From Prevotella sp. (GTDB lineage: Bacteria; Bacteroidota; Bacteroidia; Bacteroidales; Bacteroidaceae): 64,000 nucleotides of DNA. Positions 8,206-18,460 of this stretch are shown here, one piece after another. Position numbers and translations under genes: made by a program. Location of the stretch: the NCBI GenBank assembly GCA_022769285.1, contig JALEKD010000005.1, positions 1 to 64,000 of the forward strand, written 5' to 3'. The notes beneath the pieces were generated by a model that saw only the letters and a list, made by a program, of their open reading frames with translations, made no database searches and was not told where the DNA came from. Position 1 is the first letter of the stretch. Each line of letters opens with the position of its first letter.

Positions 8206-11200
8206 TGGGCTTGCTCCTGATTAGGGTCTATACCTCCGCGGTTGCGATACACAGTGTAGAGCGCGTTGAGCTGTTTCATCTGATTGGCAGCCTGTTTGCT
8301 GTCTACCAACTCGGTGATGGCAGCTACCTGCTGCATGATGTACAGCTGGGTCAGACACTCGTTATAGTACTGCGGGAAGTACTTGTCGTTAAGTGTTACG
8401 TACCACGACATGTACTGTGTGGCATCCTTCCACATGGCGTTGATGGTAGCCTTGGCCTTGGCCTTGTCGCCCACTAATGCGTAAGCCTTGGCGATGTCGG
8501 CGCCTCCGCCTATATAGCGCATGGGCAGGTTATAGGTAGGCAGGAACTTGGCCGCCTTGGCCAGTACGTTCTTGGCCTTCTGTATCTTGCCCTCCTCTAT
8601 CAGCTTCAGGGCCAGTGTGGCCAGCAGCTGTCGGTGGGTATAGCACATGCGGCGTACGGTCTCGTCCAGATACAGCCCTGGTTGCTCGAGTCCGCCAAAC
8701 TTATAGCGGTACATCACGTTGTTATACGTCTTCTCGGTGTCAAAGTTCTTGGCTCCCGGAGCGTTGGTGGTAAACGGCGTGATACGGTAGGCCAGTCCCT
8801 CCTGTACGAAGTTGTCTCCCAGGTTCATATAGTTCTCCTCGCCAACGGTCATGGCCACATATACGGGCCTGGTCCACTGACTGTGAGCCACAAGTTCCAG
8901 CATCATCAGGTCATTCTTGTACAGGGCGCGCTTGCCTTTAAGAGATATAACCATGCGGTCAGGAATGGTGTCCGACACCATCATCATGCCACTGCGCTTC
9001 ACGGCTTCCTTGTCTATGGTGACATAGAGCGTGTCGGTGGGGATGACGTGCATCGACGGGTCTTTGCCTTCTACCCAGTACTTCATCACGTTGGCTACCT
9101 CATAGGGGTTCTCGCCAAATGTCTTGCGGGCTTCGGCGGGGTAGTCATTGTAGAATTTCTGTATCTGAGCCTTGAACTCGGGCTTAACCTCTACATACTC
9201 GTTAGTGCCGGTACAGAACTGCAGACGGGGCCATGTGATGGGCAGTGAGGGAGAGTCGTAGGCGGGTCTCTTCATCTGGTCTATGTACCAATCGGTGGCC
9301 AGGTAGCTCAGGTTGCATACTCGGGCATCGGTGCGCACGCCCTCTACATCCTGGTTGTACCACAGGGGGAAGGTGTCGTTGTCGCCATTGGTAAAGATGA
9401 TAGGGTTGCCCTTGTCCTGGAGCGTCATCAGATAGTTCTGACCGAAGTCGCGGCAGGTGTAGCGGCCGCTGCGGTCGTGGTCGTCCCAGGTCTGGCTGGC
9501 CATCTGGATGGGCACCAGCAGACAGACGATGCTGGCCACAGCGCTGATGACCACACTCTCTTTCTTGAAGCGCTTCTTTATCTCGGCGATGATGGCTGCC
9601 ACACCCATGCCGCACCAGATGGCGAAGGCATAGAATGAGCCGGCGTATGCATAGTCGCGCTCGCGTGGCTGGCCAGGTGTCTGGTTCAGATAGATAACGA
9701 TGGCCAGACCTGTCATGAAGAACAGGAAGGCTACCACCCAGAACTGGCGGATGCCCCGGCGGCCTCGCGACCACTGCCAGAACAGTCCTATCAGGCCCAG
9801 CAGCAGTGGCAGACAGTAGAATACATTGTGGCCCTTATTGTTCTTCAGGTCATCGGGCAGCTTGTCCTGGTCGCCCAGGCGCCAGTTGTCAAACCACTTG
9901 AGGCCGGTAATCCAGTTGCCCTTCTCCAGGGCACCATGGCCCTGCACGTCGTTCTGACGGCCGGCGAAATTCCACATAAAATAACGCCAGTACATAAAGT
10001 TACACTGGTAGGAGAAGAAGAAGCGCAAATTCTCCCACTGAGTAGGCACCTTAACGGTCATGGGCTCACCACAGCGGTCATAACTTACCTCGCGGCCGTC
10101 AACGCCACCCATCCAGTCCTCATACTCCTGGGCATGGGCGCCGTCGTACATACGTGGGAAGTACATGTTCTGCGCGTAGAGATACTTATCCTTGGTGTTT
10201 ACGATGAAGTACGAGTCTTTCTCGTCCTTAGAACTCTTCTCCTTGCGGCTGTAGATGGGTGCGCCCTTCTGCATACGGGGCACGCACATGCCGTTCTGCT
10301 CGTCCAGGGCCACCTGCGAGGTGTAAGCCTGGCCGTAGAAGAGCGGGCGGTCGCCATACTGGTCGCGGCTCAGGTAGTTACCTAAGGTAAAGATGTCCTC
10401 GGGCGAGTTCTGGTCCATAGGCGGATTGGCTGCCGAGCGTATCACGATGAGCGCGTAGCTCGAGTAGCCTATCATCAGCATCAGCATACACAGCAGGGCC
10501 GTGTTCTTGATGCGCGATGATACCAACGCCACTTTCTTGCTTTTCACCCCGCGTTTGTAGTTGAGCACGAAGGCCAGGATGGCCAGCACCACGATGCCCG
10601 TGATGGCAGCCTGGATGCCATAGCCGTAGAAGGGTATGCCCAGCAGGGCCACCGACAGCAGGAAAGCCACGTTCTGACGCTTAAAGCTCTTGTCGGTATA
10701 GGTCTCGTAGATGGCCCATATCACGGTGGCTATCAGCAGGATGATGTAGATTATCTCACCTGTGTTGAAGGGGCATCCCAGTACATTGACGAACAGCAGC
10801 TCAAACCATCCGCCCACCGTGATGATGCCCGGAACCACGCCGTAGAGCACGGCTGCCACCAGCACAAACGAGATGAGCAGTGCGATGATAGAACCCTTGA
10901 GCTCCATGTTGGGGAACTTGCGGTAGCAGAACACCAGGACTATGGCAGGAATACACAGCAGGTTGAGCAGGTGTACGCCGATACTCAGTCCGGTCATATA
11001 GGTAATGAGCACCAGCCAGCGGTCCGAGTGGGGCTCGTCAGCGTGGTCTTCCCACTTGAGGATGAGCCAGAACACGATGGCCGTAAAGGCCGATGAGTAA
11101 GCGTAGACCTCGCCCTCGACAGCCGAGAACCAGAATGTGTCGCTGAAGGTGTATATCAGCGCGCCCACCAGGCCCGATGCCTCGATGGCTATCAGCTTAG

Positions 11201-11543
11201 AGGTGGTCAGTTCGTCCCAGGTCTTTATCACCAGCTTGCGCGTAAGGTGCGTGATGGTCCAGAACAGGAACATGATGGTTACGGCACTGAGCAGGGCACT
11301 CATCGTGTTGACCATGCGGGCCACCATCGACGGGTCGCTTACAAAGTGGGTGAAAAGATTGGCCGTGAGCATGAAGAAGGGGGCCCCGGGCGGGTGGCCT
11401 ATCTCCAGCTTGTACCCTGTAGTGATAAACTCAGGACAGTCCCAGAACGAGGCTGTTGGTTCAATGGTAGAGCAATAGACGAAAGCGGCTACCAGGAAGG
11501 CAACCCATCCGAGTACGTTGTCTACTAATCTGTACTGTTTCAT
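8202..11543 (-). CDS. DUF2723 multi-TM protein (PMT/O-mannosyltransferase-like) with C-terminal helical/TPR-like region
   Basis: MKQYRLVDNVLGWVAFLVAAFVYCSTIEPTASFWDCPEFITTGYKLEIGHPPGAPFFML; 1113 aa. Confidence 0.88.
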   Translation of the reverse strand: MKQYRLVDNVLGWVAFLVAAFVYCSTIEPTASFWDCPEFITTGYKLEIGHPPGAPFFMLTANLFTHFVSDPSMVARMVNTMSALLSAVTIMFLFWTITHLTRKLVIKTWDELTTSKLIAIEASGLVGALIYTFSDTFWFSAVEGEVYAYSSAFTAIVFWLILKWEDHADEPHSDRWLVLITYMTGLSIGVHLLNLLCIPAIVLVFCYRKFPNMELKGSIIALLISFVLVAAVLYGVVPGIITVGGWFELLFVNVLGCPFNTGEIIYIILLIATVIWAIYETYTDKSFKRQNVAFLLSVALLGIPFYGYGIQAAITGIVVLAILAFVLNYKRGVKSKKVALVSSRIKNTALLCMLMLMIGYSSYALIVIRSAANPPMDQNSPEDIFTLGNYLSRDQYGDRPLFYGQAYTSQVALDEQNGMCVPRMQKGAPIYSRKEKSSKDEKDSYFIVNTKDKYLYAQNMYFPRMYDGAHAQEYEDWMGGVDGREVSYDRCGEPMTVKVPTQWENLRFFFSYQCNFMYWRYFMWNFAGRQNDVQGHGALEKGNWITGLKWFDNWRLGDQDKLPDDLKNNKGHNVFYCLPLLLGLIGLFWQWSRGRRGIRQFWVVAFLFFMTGLAIVIYLNQTPGQPRERDYAYAGSFYAFAIWCGMGVAAIIAEIKKRFKKESVVISAVASIVCLLVPIQMASQTWDDHDRSGRYTCRDFGQNYLMTLQDKGNPIIFTNGDNDTFPLWYNQDVEGVRTDARVCNLSYLATDWYIDQMKRPAYDSPSLPITWPRLQFCTGTNEYVEVKPEFKAQIQKFYNDYPAEARKTFGENPYEVANVMKYWVEGKDPSMHVIPTDTLYVTIDKEAVKRSGMMMVSDTIPDRMVISLKGKRALYKNDLMMLELVAHSQWTRPVYVAMTVGEENYMNLGDNFVQEGLAYRITPFTTNAPGAKNFDTEKTYNNVMYRYKFGGLEQPGLYLDETVRRMCYTHRQLLATLALKLIEEGKIQKAKNVLAKAAKFLPTYNLPMRYIGGGADIAKAYALVGDKAKAKATINAMWKDATQYMSWYVTLNDKYFPQYYNECLTQLYIMQQVAAITELVDSKQAANQMKQLNALYTVYRNRGGIDPNQEQAQ

Positions 11544-11748
11544 TGTATGTTATTTGTAATAATTATGTTGTCAGTATCGGTTAGTACCGTCAGGCTCACC
11601 CTGATAGGCACTGCTGTCCCTGCCAGTACCATAGGGACATACATAACTGCAAAGTTACTGTTTTTATGCGAGAAAACGCCTTAAACCTACATGAATTGAT
11701 GCTGCGGCTCATTTTTTTATCCGTTTTTAGCATCTGCGGCACCGCTTT

Positions 11749-12007
11749 GAAAAGTAAAAAAGCAAAAGGCTAAAAAGGTAAAAGCGCTGCCAGAGTGCTG
11801 GCACTTGCTTGCTATGCCACGATAGGCACCGTAGAAAATGAAAAGACCGGTCTTTACGTTTCTAATGATGGCTCCCAACTTGCTAATGACGGCTCCGGGA
11901 AACGTGAAGGTCGGTCTCCACAAAATGGGTGATGTTTTCCGCCATTACGGAGTGGCTCTCCATTCCAGTGCTTTTTACATTTTTACTTCTCTTTCCTTTT
12001 ACTTTTC
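11749..12007. mobile_element. MITE-like intergenic palindromic element, copy A
   Basis: A-rich imperfect terminal inverted repeats (~40 bp), internal IR GACCGGTCTTTACGTTTC (11845-11862) / GAAACGTGAAGGTCGGTC (11899-11916), two 21-bp repeats 11859-11900; related copy at about 48117-48345. Confidence 0.55.
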
Positions 12008-12045
12008 TACCGGTGATGGCAACGGCGGGAACTGCGGGTAGACAC

Positions 12046-12084
12046 AAAAAAAATGGTGCTGCCCACCGTAGTGAGCAACACCAT
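12046..12084 (-). terminator. intrinsic terminator of htpG
   Basis: Minus strand ATGGTGTTGCTCACTACGGTGGGCAGCACCAT followed by T8. Confidence 0.85.
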
Positions 12085-12113
12085 CTGTATTACATTCATT
12101 TATGTGCTTGTCG

Positions 12114-14162
12114 TTACTTAATCAGGTTAACCGAGCGCTTGAGGAAGTCGCTCAGACGCTGGCCCTTGAGCATACCGTTCTGGAGCAGTGCCAGGTCAAT
12201 GAGCTGATGGATGATGTCGTTGCCGGCAGCGTACTCGCTCAGTATCTGAGTCTTCTTGGTGCGCTCATCGGCTATGGCCTTCAGCGTATTGGCCTTGTCG
12301 TCTTTCTCTTCCTGGGTTATTTCCTCGGGCTTCTTGTCCTTTTGGCTCTGGTTCAGGGCTGCCAGACGAGCCTCCTGTCCCCGCAGCTCGCTCAGCACAG
12401 GCTTCAGCGCCTCGTCGGTGGCCTTGTCTGTGCTCTCGAGTACTTTCTTGACCAGCGGATGGTCCGTATTGAGTACGAAAGAGTACGAGTCGGGCATCTG
12501 AGCATAGAAACTCATGCCCTGTTGGTACTTGCTGATGTCCTTCATACGGCGCATGTACTCGTTCTGAGTGATGGTTACGGGCTGACCGGTCTCTCCCAGC
12601 GGCAGCACGTCTACCGTAAACTCTGCCTTGTCTATCTTGGGCAGCTGCGAGCGGAACACCTCGGTCAGTTTGTCGCTCTCCTCTTCGCTCAGGTCGCTCT
12701 TCTTGGCGTCGTCCTTTACTATCAGACGGTCCACGATGTCGGCGTCAACACGGGTGAACCGTGTTTTCTCCGTCTTCTGCTCCAATAGCGACACTACTGG
12801 CGTGTCCAGGTCGCCGTCCAGCAGCAGTACGCTGTAGCCCTTGGCCTTAGCAGCCTCGATATAAGCGTATTGCTCGGTGGCGTTGTTAGCGTAGAGATAT
12901 ACCAGGTTGCCATCCTTGTCGGTCTGGTTGTCCTTGATGAGCTTCTGATACTCTTCTTGAGTGAAGTACTTGCCATCAACGTCCTTGAACAGTACGAAGT
13001 CCTTGGCGCGGTTGTAGAAGTCCTCCTGCGAGAGCATGCCGTAGTTGATGAAGAGCTTCAGGTTGTCCCACTTCTCCTCAAAGGCTTTGCGGTCTTCCTT
13101 GAAGAGACTCTGCAGACGGTCGGCCACCTTCTTGGTGATGTACGTAGAAATCTTCTTCACGTTGGCATCGCTCTGCAGATAGCTACGGCTCACGTTGAGT
13201 GGTATGTCGGGCGAGTCGATGACACCGTGGAGCAGTGTGAGGAAGTCGGGGACGATGCCCTCGACCTGGTCGGTCACGAATACCTGGTTGCAGTACAGCT
13301 GTATCTTGTTGCGCTGCAGCTCTATGTTGCTCTTGATGCGCGGGAAGTACAGGATACCCGTCAGGTGGAATGGATAGTCCACGTTGAGGTGTATCCAGAA
13401 CATCGGCTCATCGTGCATGGGGTAGAGCGTGCGGTAGAAACTCTTGTAGTCTTCGTCCTTGAGCGTGCTGGGGGCCTTAGTCCACAGCGGCTCCACGTCG
13501 TTGATGATGTTGTCCTCATCGGTTTCCACCTGCTTGCCGTCTTTCCACTCCGTCTTCTTGCCAAAGGCGATGGGGACAGCCAAGAACTTGCAGTACTTGT
13601 TGAGCAGGGCCTCGATGCGGGCCTTCTCCAGGAACTCTTTGCAGTCGTCGTCTATGTGCAGGATGATGTCGGTACCACGGTCGGCCTTCTCGGTCTCCTC
13701 CAGGGTGTACGATGGACTGCCATCGCAGCTCCACTTCACGGCCTTGGCCCCTTCTTTGTAGCTCTTGGTTATTATCTCCACCTTCTTGCTTACCATGAAG
13801 GCCGAGTAGAAGCCCAGGCCGAAGTGGCCGATGATGGCGTTGGCCTTATCCTTGTACTTCTCCATGAAGTCGTTGACTCCCGAGAACGCTATCTGGTTAA
13901 TGTACCGGTCCACTTCGTCTCCGGTCATGCCAATGCCCCTGTCGCTGATGGTCAGGGTGTCTTTTCCGAGCGTCACGTGTACCGTCAGGTCGCCCAGTTC
14001 ACCCTTGAAGTCGCCCTGAGCGGTCAGGGTCTTCAGCTTTTGCGTGGCGTCAACTGCATTGGACACCATCTCACGCAGAAATATCTCATGGTCTGAGTAA
14101 AGGAACTTCTTGATGACAGGAAAGATGTTCTCTGTCGTTACACCTATATTACCTTTTTGCAT
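12114..14162 (-). CDS. htpG: molecular chaperone HtpG (Hsp90)
   Basis: MQKGNIGVTTENIFPVIKKFLYSDHEIFLREMVSNAVDATQKL, GIGMTGDEV; the tracked start at 14267 is probably too far upstream. Confidence 0.95.
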   Translation of the reverse strand: MQKGNIGVTTENIFPVIKKFLYSDHEIFLREMVSNAVDATQKLKTLTAQGDFKGELGDLTVHVTLGKDTLTISDRGIGMTGDEVDRYINQIAFSGVNDFMEKYKDKANAIIGHFGLGFYSAFMVSKKVEIITKSYKEGAKAVKWSCDGSPSYTLEETEKADRGTDIILHIDDDCKEFLEKARIEALLNKYCKFLAVPIAFGKKTEWKDGKQVETDEDNIINDVEPLWTKAPSTLKDEDYKSFYRTLYPMHDEPMFWIHLNVDYPFHLTGILYFPRIKSNIELQRNKIQLYCNQVFVTDQVEGIVPDFLTLLHGVIDSPDIPLNVSRSYLQSDANVKKISTYITKKVADRLQSLFKEDRKAFEEKWDNLKLFINYGMLSQEDFYNRAKDFVLFKDVDGKYFTQEEYQKLIKDNQTDKDGNLVYLYANNATEQYAYIEAAKAKGYSVLLLDGDLDTPVVSLLEQKTEKTRFTRVDADIVDRLIVKDDAKKSDLSEEESDKLTEVFRSQLPKIDKAEFTVDVLPLGETGQPVTITQNEYMRRMKDISKYQQGMSFYAQMPDSYSFVLNTDHPLVKKVLESTDKATDEALKPVLSELRGQEARLAALNQSQKDKKPEEITQEEKDDKANTLKAIADERTKKTQILSEYAAGNDIIHQLIDLALLQNGMLKGQRLSDFLKRSVNLIK

Positions 14163-14206
14163 AATTAGTATAGTTTTAGTTATATCTGCTAACACTATAA
14201 CAAAAA

Positions 14207-14227
14207 GCGTGCCAACCTGTGGCACGC
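14207..14227 (-). terminator. intrinsic terminator of the ccsBA gene
   Basis: Minus strand GCGTGCCA-CAGGT-TGGCACGC followed by TTTTTG. Confidence 0.75.
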
Positions 14228-14290
14228 CGATTAAATATTTTGATGGTTCTGATGGCTGCAGCCTCATGGCCGGCGGCTGTCAGCCTCGGG

Positions 14291-16486
14291 TTAGTAGTAC
14301 GAGTGCATGCCCGTCATCAGATAGTTAACCCCGAAGTAGGTCATCAGCAATACCCCGAAGGCGCCCACCATATATATATGGTACACCACGGGTCGGGCCA
14401 TGGCCTTGACCGTCCCCCGGTGCATGGGCACGGCGTAGACCATCAGTGTGATGAGCGCCCAGACCTCCTTGGGGTCCCAGCTCCAGTAACTTCCCCACGA
14501 TACGTTGGCCCACACGGCGCCAATGAATATGCCTATGGCCAGGGTGGCAATGGCGGGGTAGAGCATGAGCTGGCTGAGCAGCATAAGTGACTGCAGGGCC
14601 TGTCGGCGAACGATGAGGGCCGTTACCGAGCATAGAAAACTGATGGACAGCAGGGCGTAGGCCAGCATGATGACCGACACGTGCAGGCTAAGCAGTGGCG
14701 ACCGCAGTACCGGCATCGTCGGGGTGATGTTGGGGTCCATCTCGCCGATGTGGCTCACTAACAGGAAAAAGCCGCCCAGTATCAGCCCGAAGGGCAACAT
14801 GATATGCCACCGCCGCGCGCTCACCGTGGCTATCAGCAGGATGGCCCAGGCCAGCGCCAGCATGGTCTCGTAGCCGTTGGCCAGCGGTATGGTGCCCCCT
14901 ATCAGCCATCGCAGGGCTATGCGGGCCGTGAGCAGCAACAGGAATACTATCGCCAGGGCATAGGCCACGCCAAACAGGCGCCCCGTCTTTCTGCCGCTCA
15001 CCATCCTCACCACGATGGCCACCATGAGCACCAGGCCCAGTGTCAGGCATGCCATGAACAGTATCTTGGTGACATCTACCCGGTTGTATAGGGCCTCTGC
15101 CTGCCGTTGGGTGGTCGTGGGCAGCGTGGTGCCGGCATGCAGCGTCTGGTACTTGGCCATCTTGTCTATCACCCTGTCCATGTCGGCATAGCGTCCGGCC
15201 AGCGCGTACTCGTACAGCACGCCGAATACGTTGCGTATGTACAGGCTGTCGGCTGCCGCAGTACCCCGTGGCAGCGCATCCATGGGTGCCAGCCAGCGGG
15301 TAGTGCCCCCTACGGTCTGCGGAAACAGCCGCAGCGAACTGCCGTGGCGCAGCTCCATGATGAGTTGTATGCGTTCGTCTACGTCGGCAGCCTGTTTGTA
15401 CAGCTTGCCATGGTTGCCGTCGTAGTACTGTTGGATGTAGGGCCCCAGGATGTAGCGACTGCTCTCGTAGGTGAAGAAACCCTTGAGCGACATGTAGTCA
15501 GCTAACTTCAGCTGGTTGCTCAGCGCCCCATCCTTGACGCGGATAAACTTCTCGTAGCTCCAGTCGTCGCCCCAGAATATCCATCCGCACAGCACCTGTT
15601 CAGCAGTAAGCCCCTGGTAGCTGTCGCGGCCGTATATCTTACGGGTAAAGTCTATCGCATAGGTCTGCAGCGTACATATACGGCCATTGTATAGTACACA
15701 CAGGCGGCCCATGCGCTCGGCCGTGGCCTTGGGTAGCGATGGCGCAGCCGTGGCCTGGGTCAGATTGGTGGCTAACAATGCCACGCCCAGCAGTCCGCGG
15801 CGCAGCCTGTCGTTGCGCAGCAACTGGCGAAAGGTTCCGCGCGGGTCGGCCAGCATCCCCACGAGCGACAGGGCCAGCAGTATGTAGCCCGCGTAGGTTA
15901 CGGGTATGCCGTATGGGTCGGCGTTTATGGTCAGCGTACTGCCCAGTTGGTCCTCGTCGTACGCTGTCTGGTAGAACCAGTACCCCCTGTGTCTCAGCAC
16001 ATGGTTCATGGATATGGCAGCCTGCTCGGGCTTGCCATGGTCGGTCACGGTGATGGCCGACTGGTAGTCGGCCTCCGTCTGTGTACCCGCGTCGTACACC
16101 ACGTTGAACCCTGTCAGTGTCAAGGCGAACGGCAGCTGCGTGGAAGTGCTTCCCCCCTTGGCCGCGTCACACTGCCACTCCGTGGTGGCCACTCCCCGGT
16201 GCAGGTGTATGGTGCCCTTGCGAGCCGTCAGATGCGTGAGCAGTGCCCCGGCCAGTATCAGCAGCAGCGAGGCGTGCATACACAGCAGCGACCATCTACG
16301 CATGTGCCGTCTGATAATCCATATCACGGCTATGACGGCAAGCGCGGCCCACAGTATGGTGAACCAGCCAGCTGAGTAGATGGTCGCTGCGGCGTAGTCC
16401 TGTCCCTTGCAGGTGGCTACCACAGTGGCTATGGCCATCACTACTGTAACGGCTATGTAGAGGGTGTAGAGTAGGTGTCGTGTCAT
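14291..16486 (-). CDS. fused cytochrome c biogenesis protein CcsB/ResB-CcsA
   Basis: C-terminal WGSYWSWDPKEVWALITLMVYAVPMH haem-handling motif; N-terminal ResB-like membrane/periplasmic region. Confidence 0.9.
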   Translation of the reverse strand: MTRHLLYTLYIAVTVVMAIATVVATCKGQDYAAATIYSAGWFTILWAALAVIAVIWIIRRHMRRWSLLCMHASLLLILAGALLTHLTARKGTIHLHRGVATTEWQCDAAKGGSTSTQLPFALTLTGFNVVYDAGTQTEADYQSAITVTDHGKPEQAAISMNHVLRHRGYWFYQTAYDEDQLGSTLTINADPYGIPVTYAGYILLALSLVGMLADPRGTFRQLLRNDRLRRGLLGVALLATNLTQATAAPSLPKATAERMGRLCVLYNGRICTLQTYAIDFTRKIYGRDSYQGLTAEQVLCGWIFWGDDWSYEKFIRVKDGALSNQLKLADYMSLKGFFTYESSRYILGPYIQQYYDGNHGKLYKQAADVDERIQLIMELRHGSSLRLFPQTVGGTTRWLAPMDALPRGTAAADSLYIRNVFGVLYEYALAGRYADMDRVIDKMAKYQTLHAGTTLPTTTQRQAEALYNRVDVTKILFMACLTLGLVLMVAIVVRMVSGRKTGRLFGVAYALAIVFLLLLTARIALRWLIGGTIPLANGYETMLALAWAILLIATVSARRWHIMLPFGLILGGFFLLVSHIGEMDPNITPTMPVLRSPLLSLHVSVIMLAYALLSISFLCSVTALIVRRQALQSLMLLSQLMLYPAIATLAIGIFIGAVWANVSWGSYWSWDPKEVWALITLMVYAVPMHRGTVKAMARPVVYHIYMVGAFGVLLMTYFGVNYLMTGMHSYY

Positions 16487-16567
16487 ATATATAATAATGT
16501 ATAGACACCGCCATGCCCGTCCTTACCCTTTCGGGAGGCCGGCCCATGGCAGTGTCGGATAGGTCGA

Positions 16568-18337
16568 TTATATAGACTGCAAGAATTTGACTACGGCGTT
16601 GCGCTCGCGGGTGCTCAGGTTGTAGAACTTGACCGCAGCGTTGTAGGCGTGGCTCTTCTTGCTGTAGCCGTGCCACATGATAGCCTCTATCTCGTTGCGT
16701 GCGCGACAGTCGTGCAGGCGGTCGCCGCGTCCGGTGTTGATGGTAGACAGGCCGCGACCCCAGAGCGGGGTGGTGCGACACCAGGAGTTGTGTATATCAT
16801 TCTCCATATACAGCTTGTGCTGTACAAAGTCGGAGTAGGGATATATCTTCTGGTTGGCGTAGCGTGGCAGGGCTTTGCCCTTGATGTTGTCAGATGTCCA
16901 GTAGTTGTCTTTGCCAGTGTTCCAGGATGGACGGTGACACTGGGTACAGCCTATCTGCATGAATACCTTCTTGCCAAGCTGCACCTCGGGGTCATTCAGG
17001 TTACGGGCACGTGGGATGGCCAGACCGCGGTGCCATACCATGAAGTCATAGTAGTCGTTGTCGGTCATTTCGGGTGCAAAGGTACCATACTTGTTGTTCA
17101 GCTGGTTGGTACTGGGATCCAGCAGATATTTAACCTTCTCGGCTATCTTCTCATCGGTATCAGCCCAGTAGGGCGAGGTGTGGTCGGCGCGTATCTTGGC
17201 TATCACGCTGGGTTCCTCGGACATGGCGGTGGCCCAGGCCGTAGTGGTGTACAGCTTGGGGCGGTCGCTGCGGGTCACGTTGGTTATGTTCCAGATGGCA
17301 TTGGCACCGGGGCCGTCCTGCAGGGTGGCACGTGTCAGCGCATAGGTGTATCGCTTCAGCATGGCAGGTACCTCCTTGACCGAGCCGTCGGTCTGGGTAA
17401 ACGGACGAGTGGTGGGGTAGCTGCCATCGGCCAGCCGGCCAGCCACAGAGAATGAGTAGAACGCGCCCTCGGCCATGTCGCCTTTGCTGCTGTCCCAGAA
17501 CTGAGGGTTCAGGTACTCACTTACGTCAAGGCCGGCTTTCTTCAGTGAGGCAGCCTCCTCCTTGTACTGGTCTATGATGTCCTGCTCGTCTATAGCGTCT
17601 ATGAGTCCGGTGCCAATGATGCCGATGGTCGACTCTAAGCGGAATGCCAGGTTCGTGGGCTTGGGATTGGTATGGAAGGCATCATCGTCTATGGTCACCA
17701 CGGGGTACTGCAGCGAGTAGGGAGTACCGTCGGGGAACTTCATGGGCAGTCCGCTGGGCATGGCGGCTACCTCGGACCAGCTTATATGTATGCCGCTCTC
17801 CTCGATAGGTGGCAGGAAGGGCGATGCAGCCTGCGTCTGCGGCATGCCGGTAACCTGTTGGTTGTAGGGACCATCGTTGCTGTTGGCGCCATCATTAGGA
17901 TGGTACACCACGAGCAGGTAACCGTTGCCGTTGGTGGCTGTGTACTTGTTCTGCCACTTGCCATGGCCGTAGCCTGGATGGCAGTCCATGCACGACTTGC
18001 GTACCGAGGCCGGGCCGAGGCCAGCAAAGGGCTTGGTACTGCCGTTGAAGTCGCGCTCGAAGAACATCTCTCCGTGCTTGAACTCATTGCTCAGACCCTG
18101 CTGGGTCACGGCAGGAGCCTCGTCCTCGTAGCACTTGGCGCCCACGTTGTCAGTGGTGCCGAGCTCGCCGCCAGGGTACCATTCGCTCTTGTCAAAATTG
18201 CCGATACTCTGGCCTACGTACTTATAGTCGTCGCCAGTAGTGACGGGGGTGTCATCGTCCGAGCACGAACTCATGCTCAGACAGGCACAGCCTATCATCA
18301 GGCTGCTGCTAATCAATGTCTGTAATTTCATATTCAT
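16568..18337 (-). CDS. di-heme oxidoreductase (DUF1111/DHOR-like) lipoprotein
   Basis: Two CxxCH haem sites (CMDCH, CTQCH); TRPLWGRGL; lipobox-like MSSCSDDD; start moved to MNMKLQTLISSSLMIGCACLSMSSC. Confidence 0.88.
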   Translation of the reverse strand: MNMKLQTLISSSLMIGCACLSMSSCSDDDTPVTTGDDYKYVGQSIGNFDKSEWYPGGELGTTDNVGAKCYEDEAPAVTQQGLSNEFKHGEMFFERDFNGSTKPFAGLGPASVRKSCMDCHPGYGHGKWQNKYTATNGNGYLLVVYHPNDGANSNDGPYNQQVTGMPQTQAASPFLPPIEESGIHISWSEVAAMPSGLPMKFPDGTPYSLQYPVVTIDDDAFHTNPKPTNLAFRLESTIGIIGTGLIDAIDEQDIIDQYKEEAASLKKAGLDVSEYLNPQFWDSSKGDMAEGAFYSFSVAGRLADGSYPTTRPFTQTDGSVKEVPAMLKRYTYALTRATLQDGPGANAIWNITNVTRSDRPKLYTTTAWATAMSEEPSVIAKIRADHTSPYWADTDEKIAEKVKYLLDPSTNQLNNKYGTFAPEMTDNDYYDFMVWHRGLAIPRARNLNDPEVQLGKKVFMQIGCTQCHRPSWNTGKDNYWTSDNIKGKALPRYANQKIYPYSDFVQHKLYMENDIHNSWCRTTPLWGRGLSTINTGRGDRLHDCRARNEIEAIMWHGYSKKSHAYNAAVKFYNLSTRERNAVVKFLQSI

Positions 18338-18460
18338 TCTTGTTGATGTTTTGTCAGTTATATCAGCAAAGTTATACGTGGCTATGGGGCCACGTACAAC
18401 TCTTCTGTGTGTCCTGTCAGCCGACACCATGAGAGCCGTGACGGCTGGCGGCATAGTGTC

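Noticed and set aside
12870-14096. 408-aa plus-strand ORF
   Set aside because: Antisense to htpG, Leu/Val-rich mirror translation.
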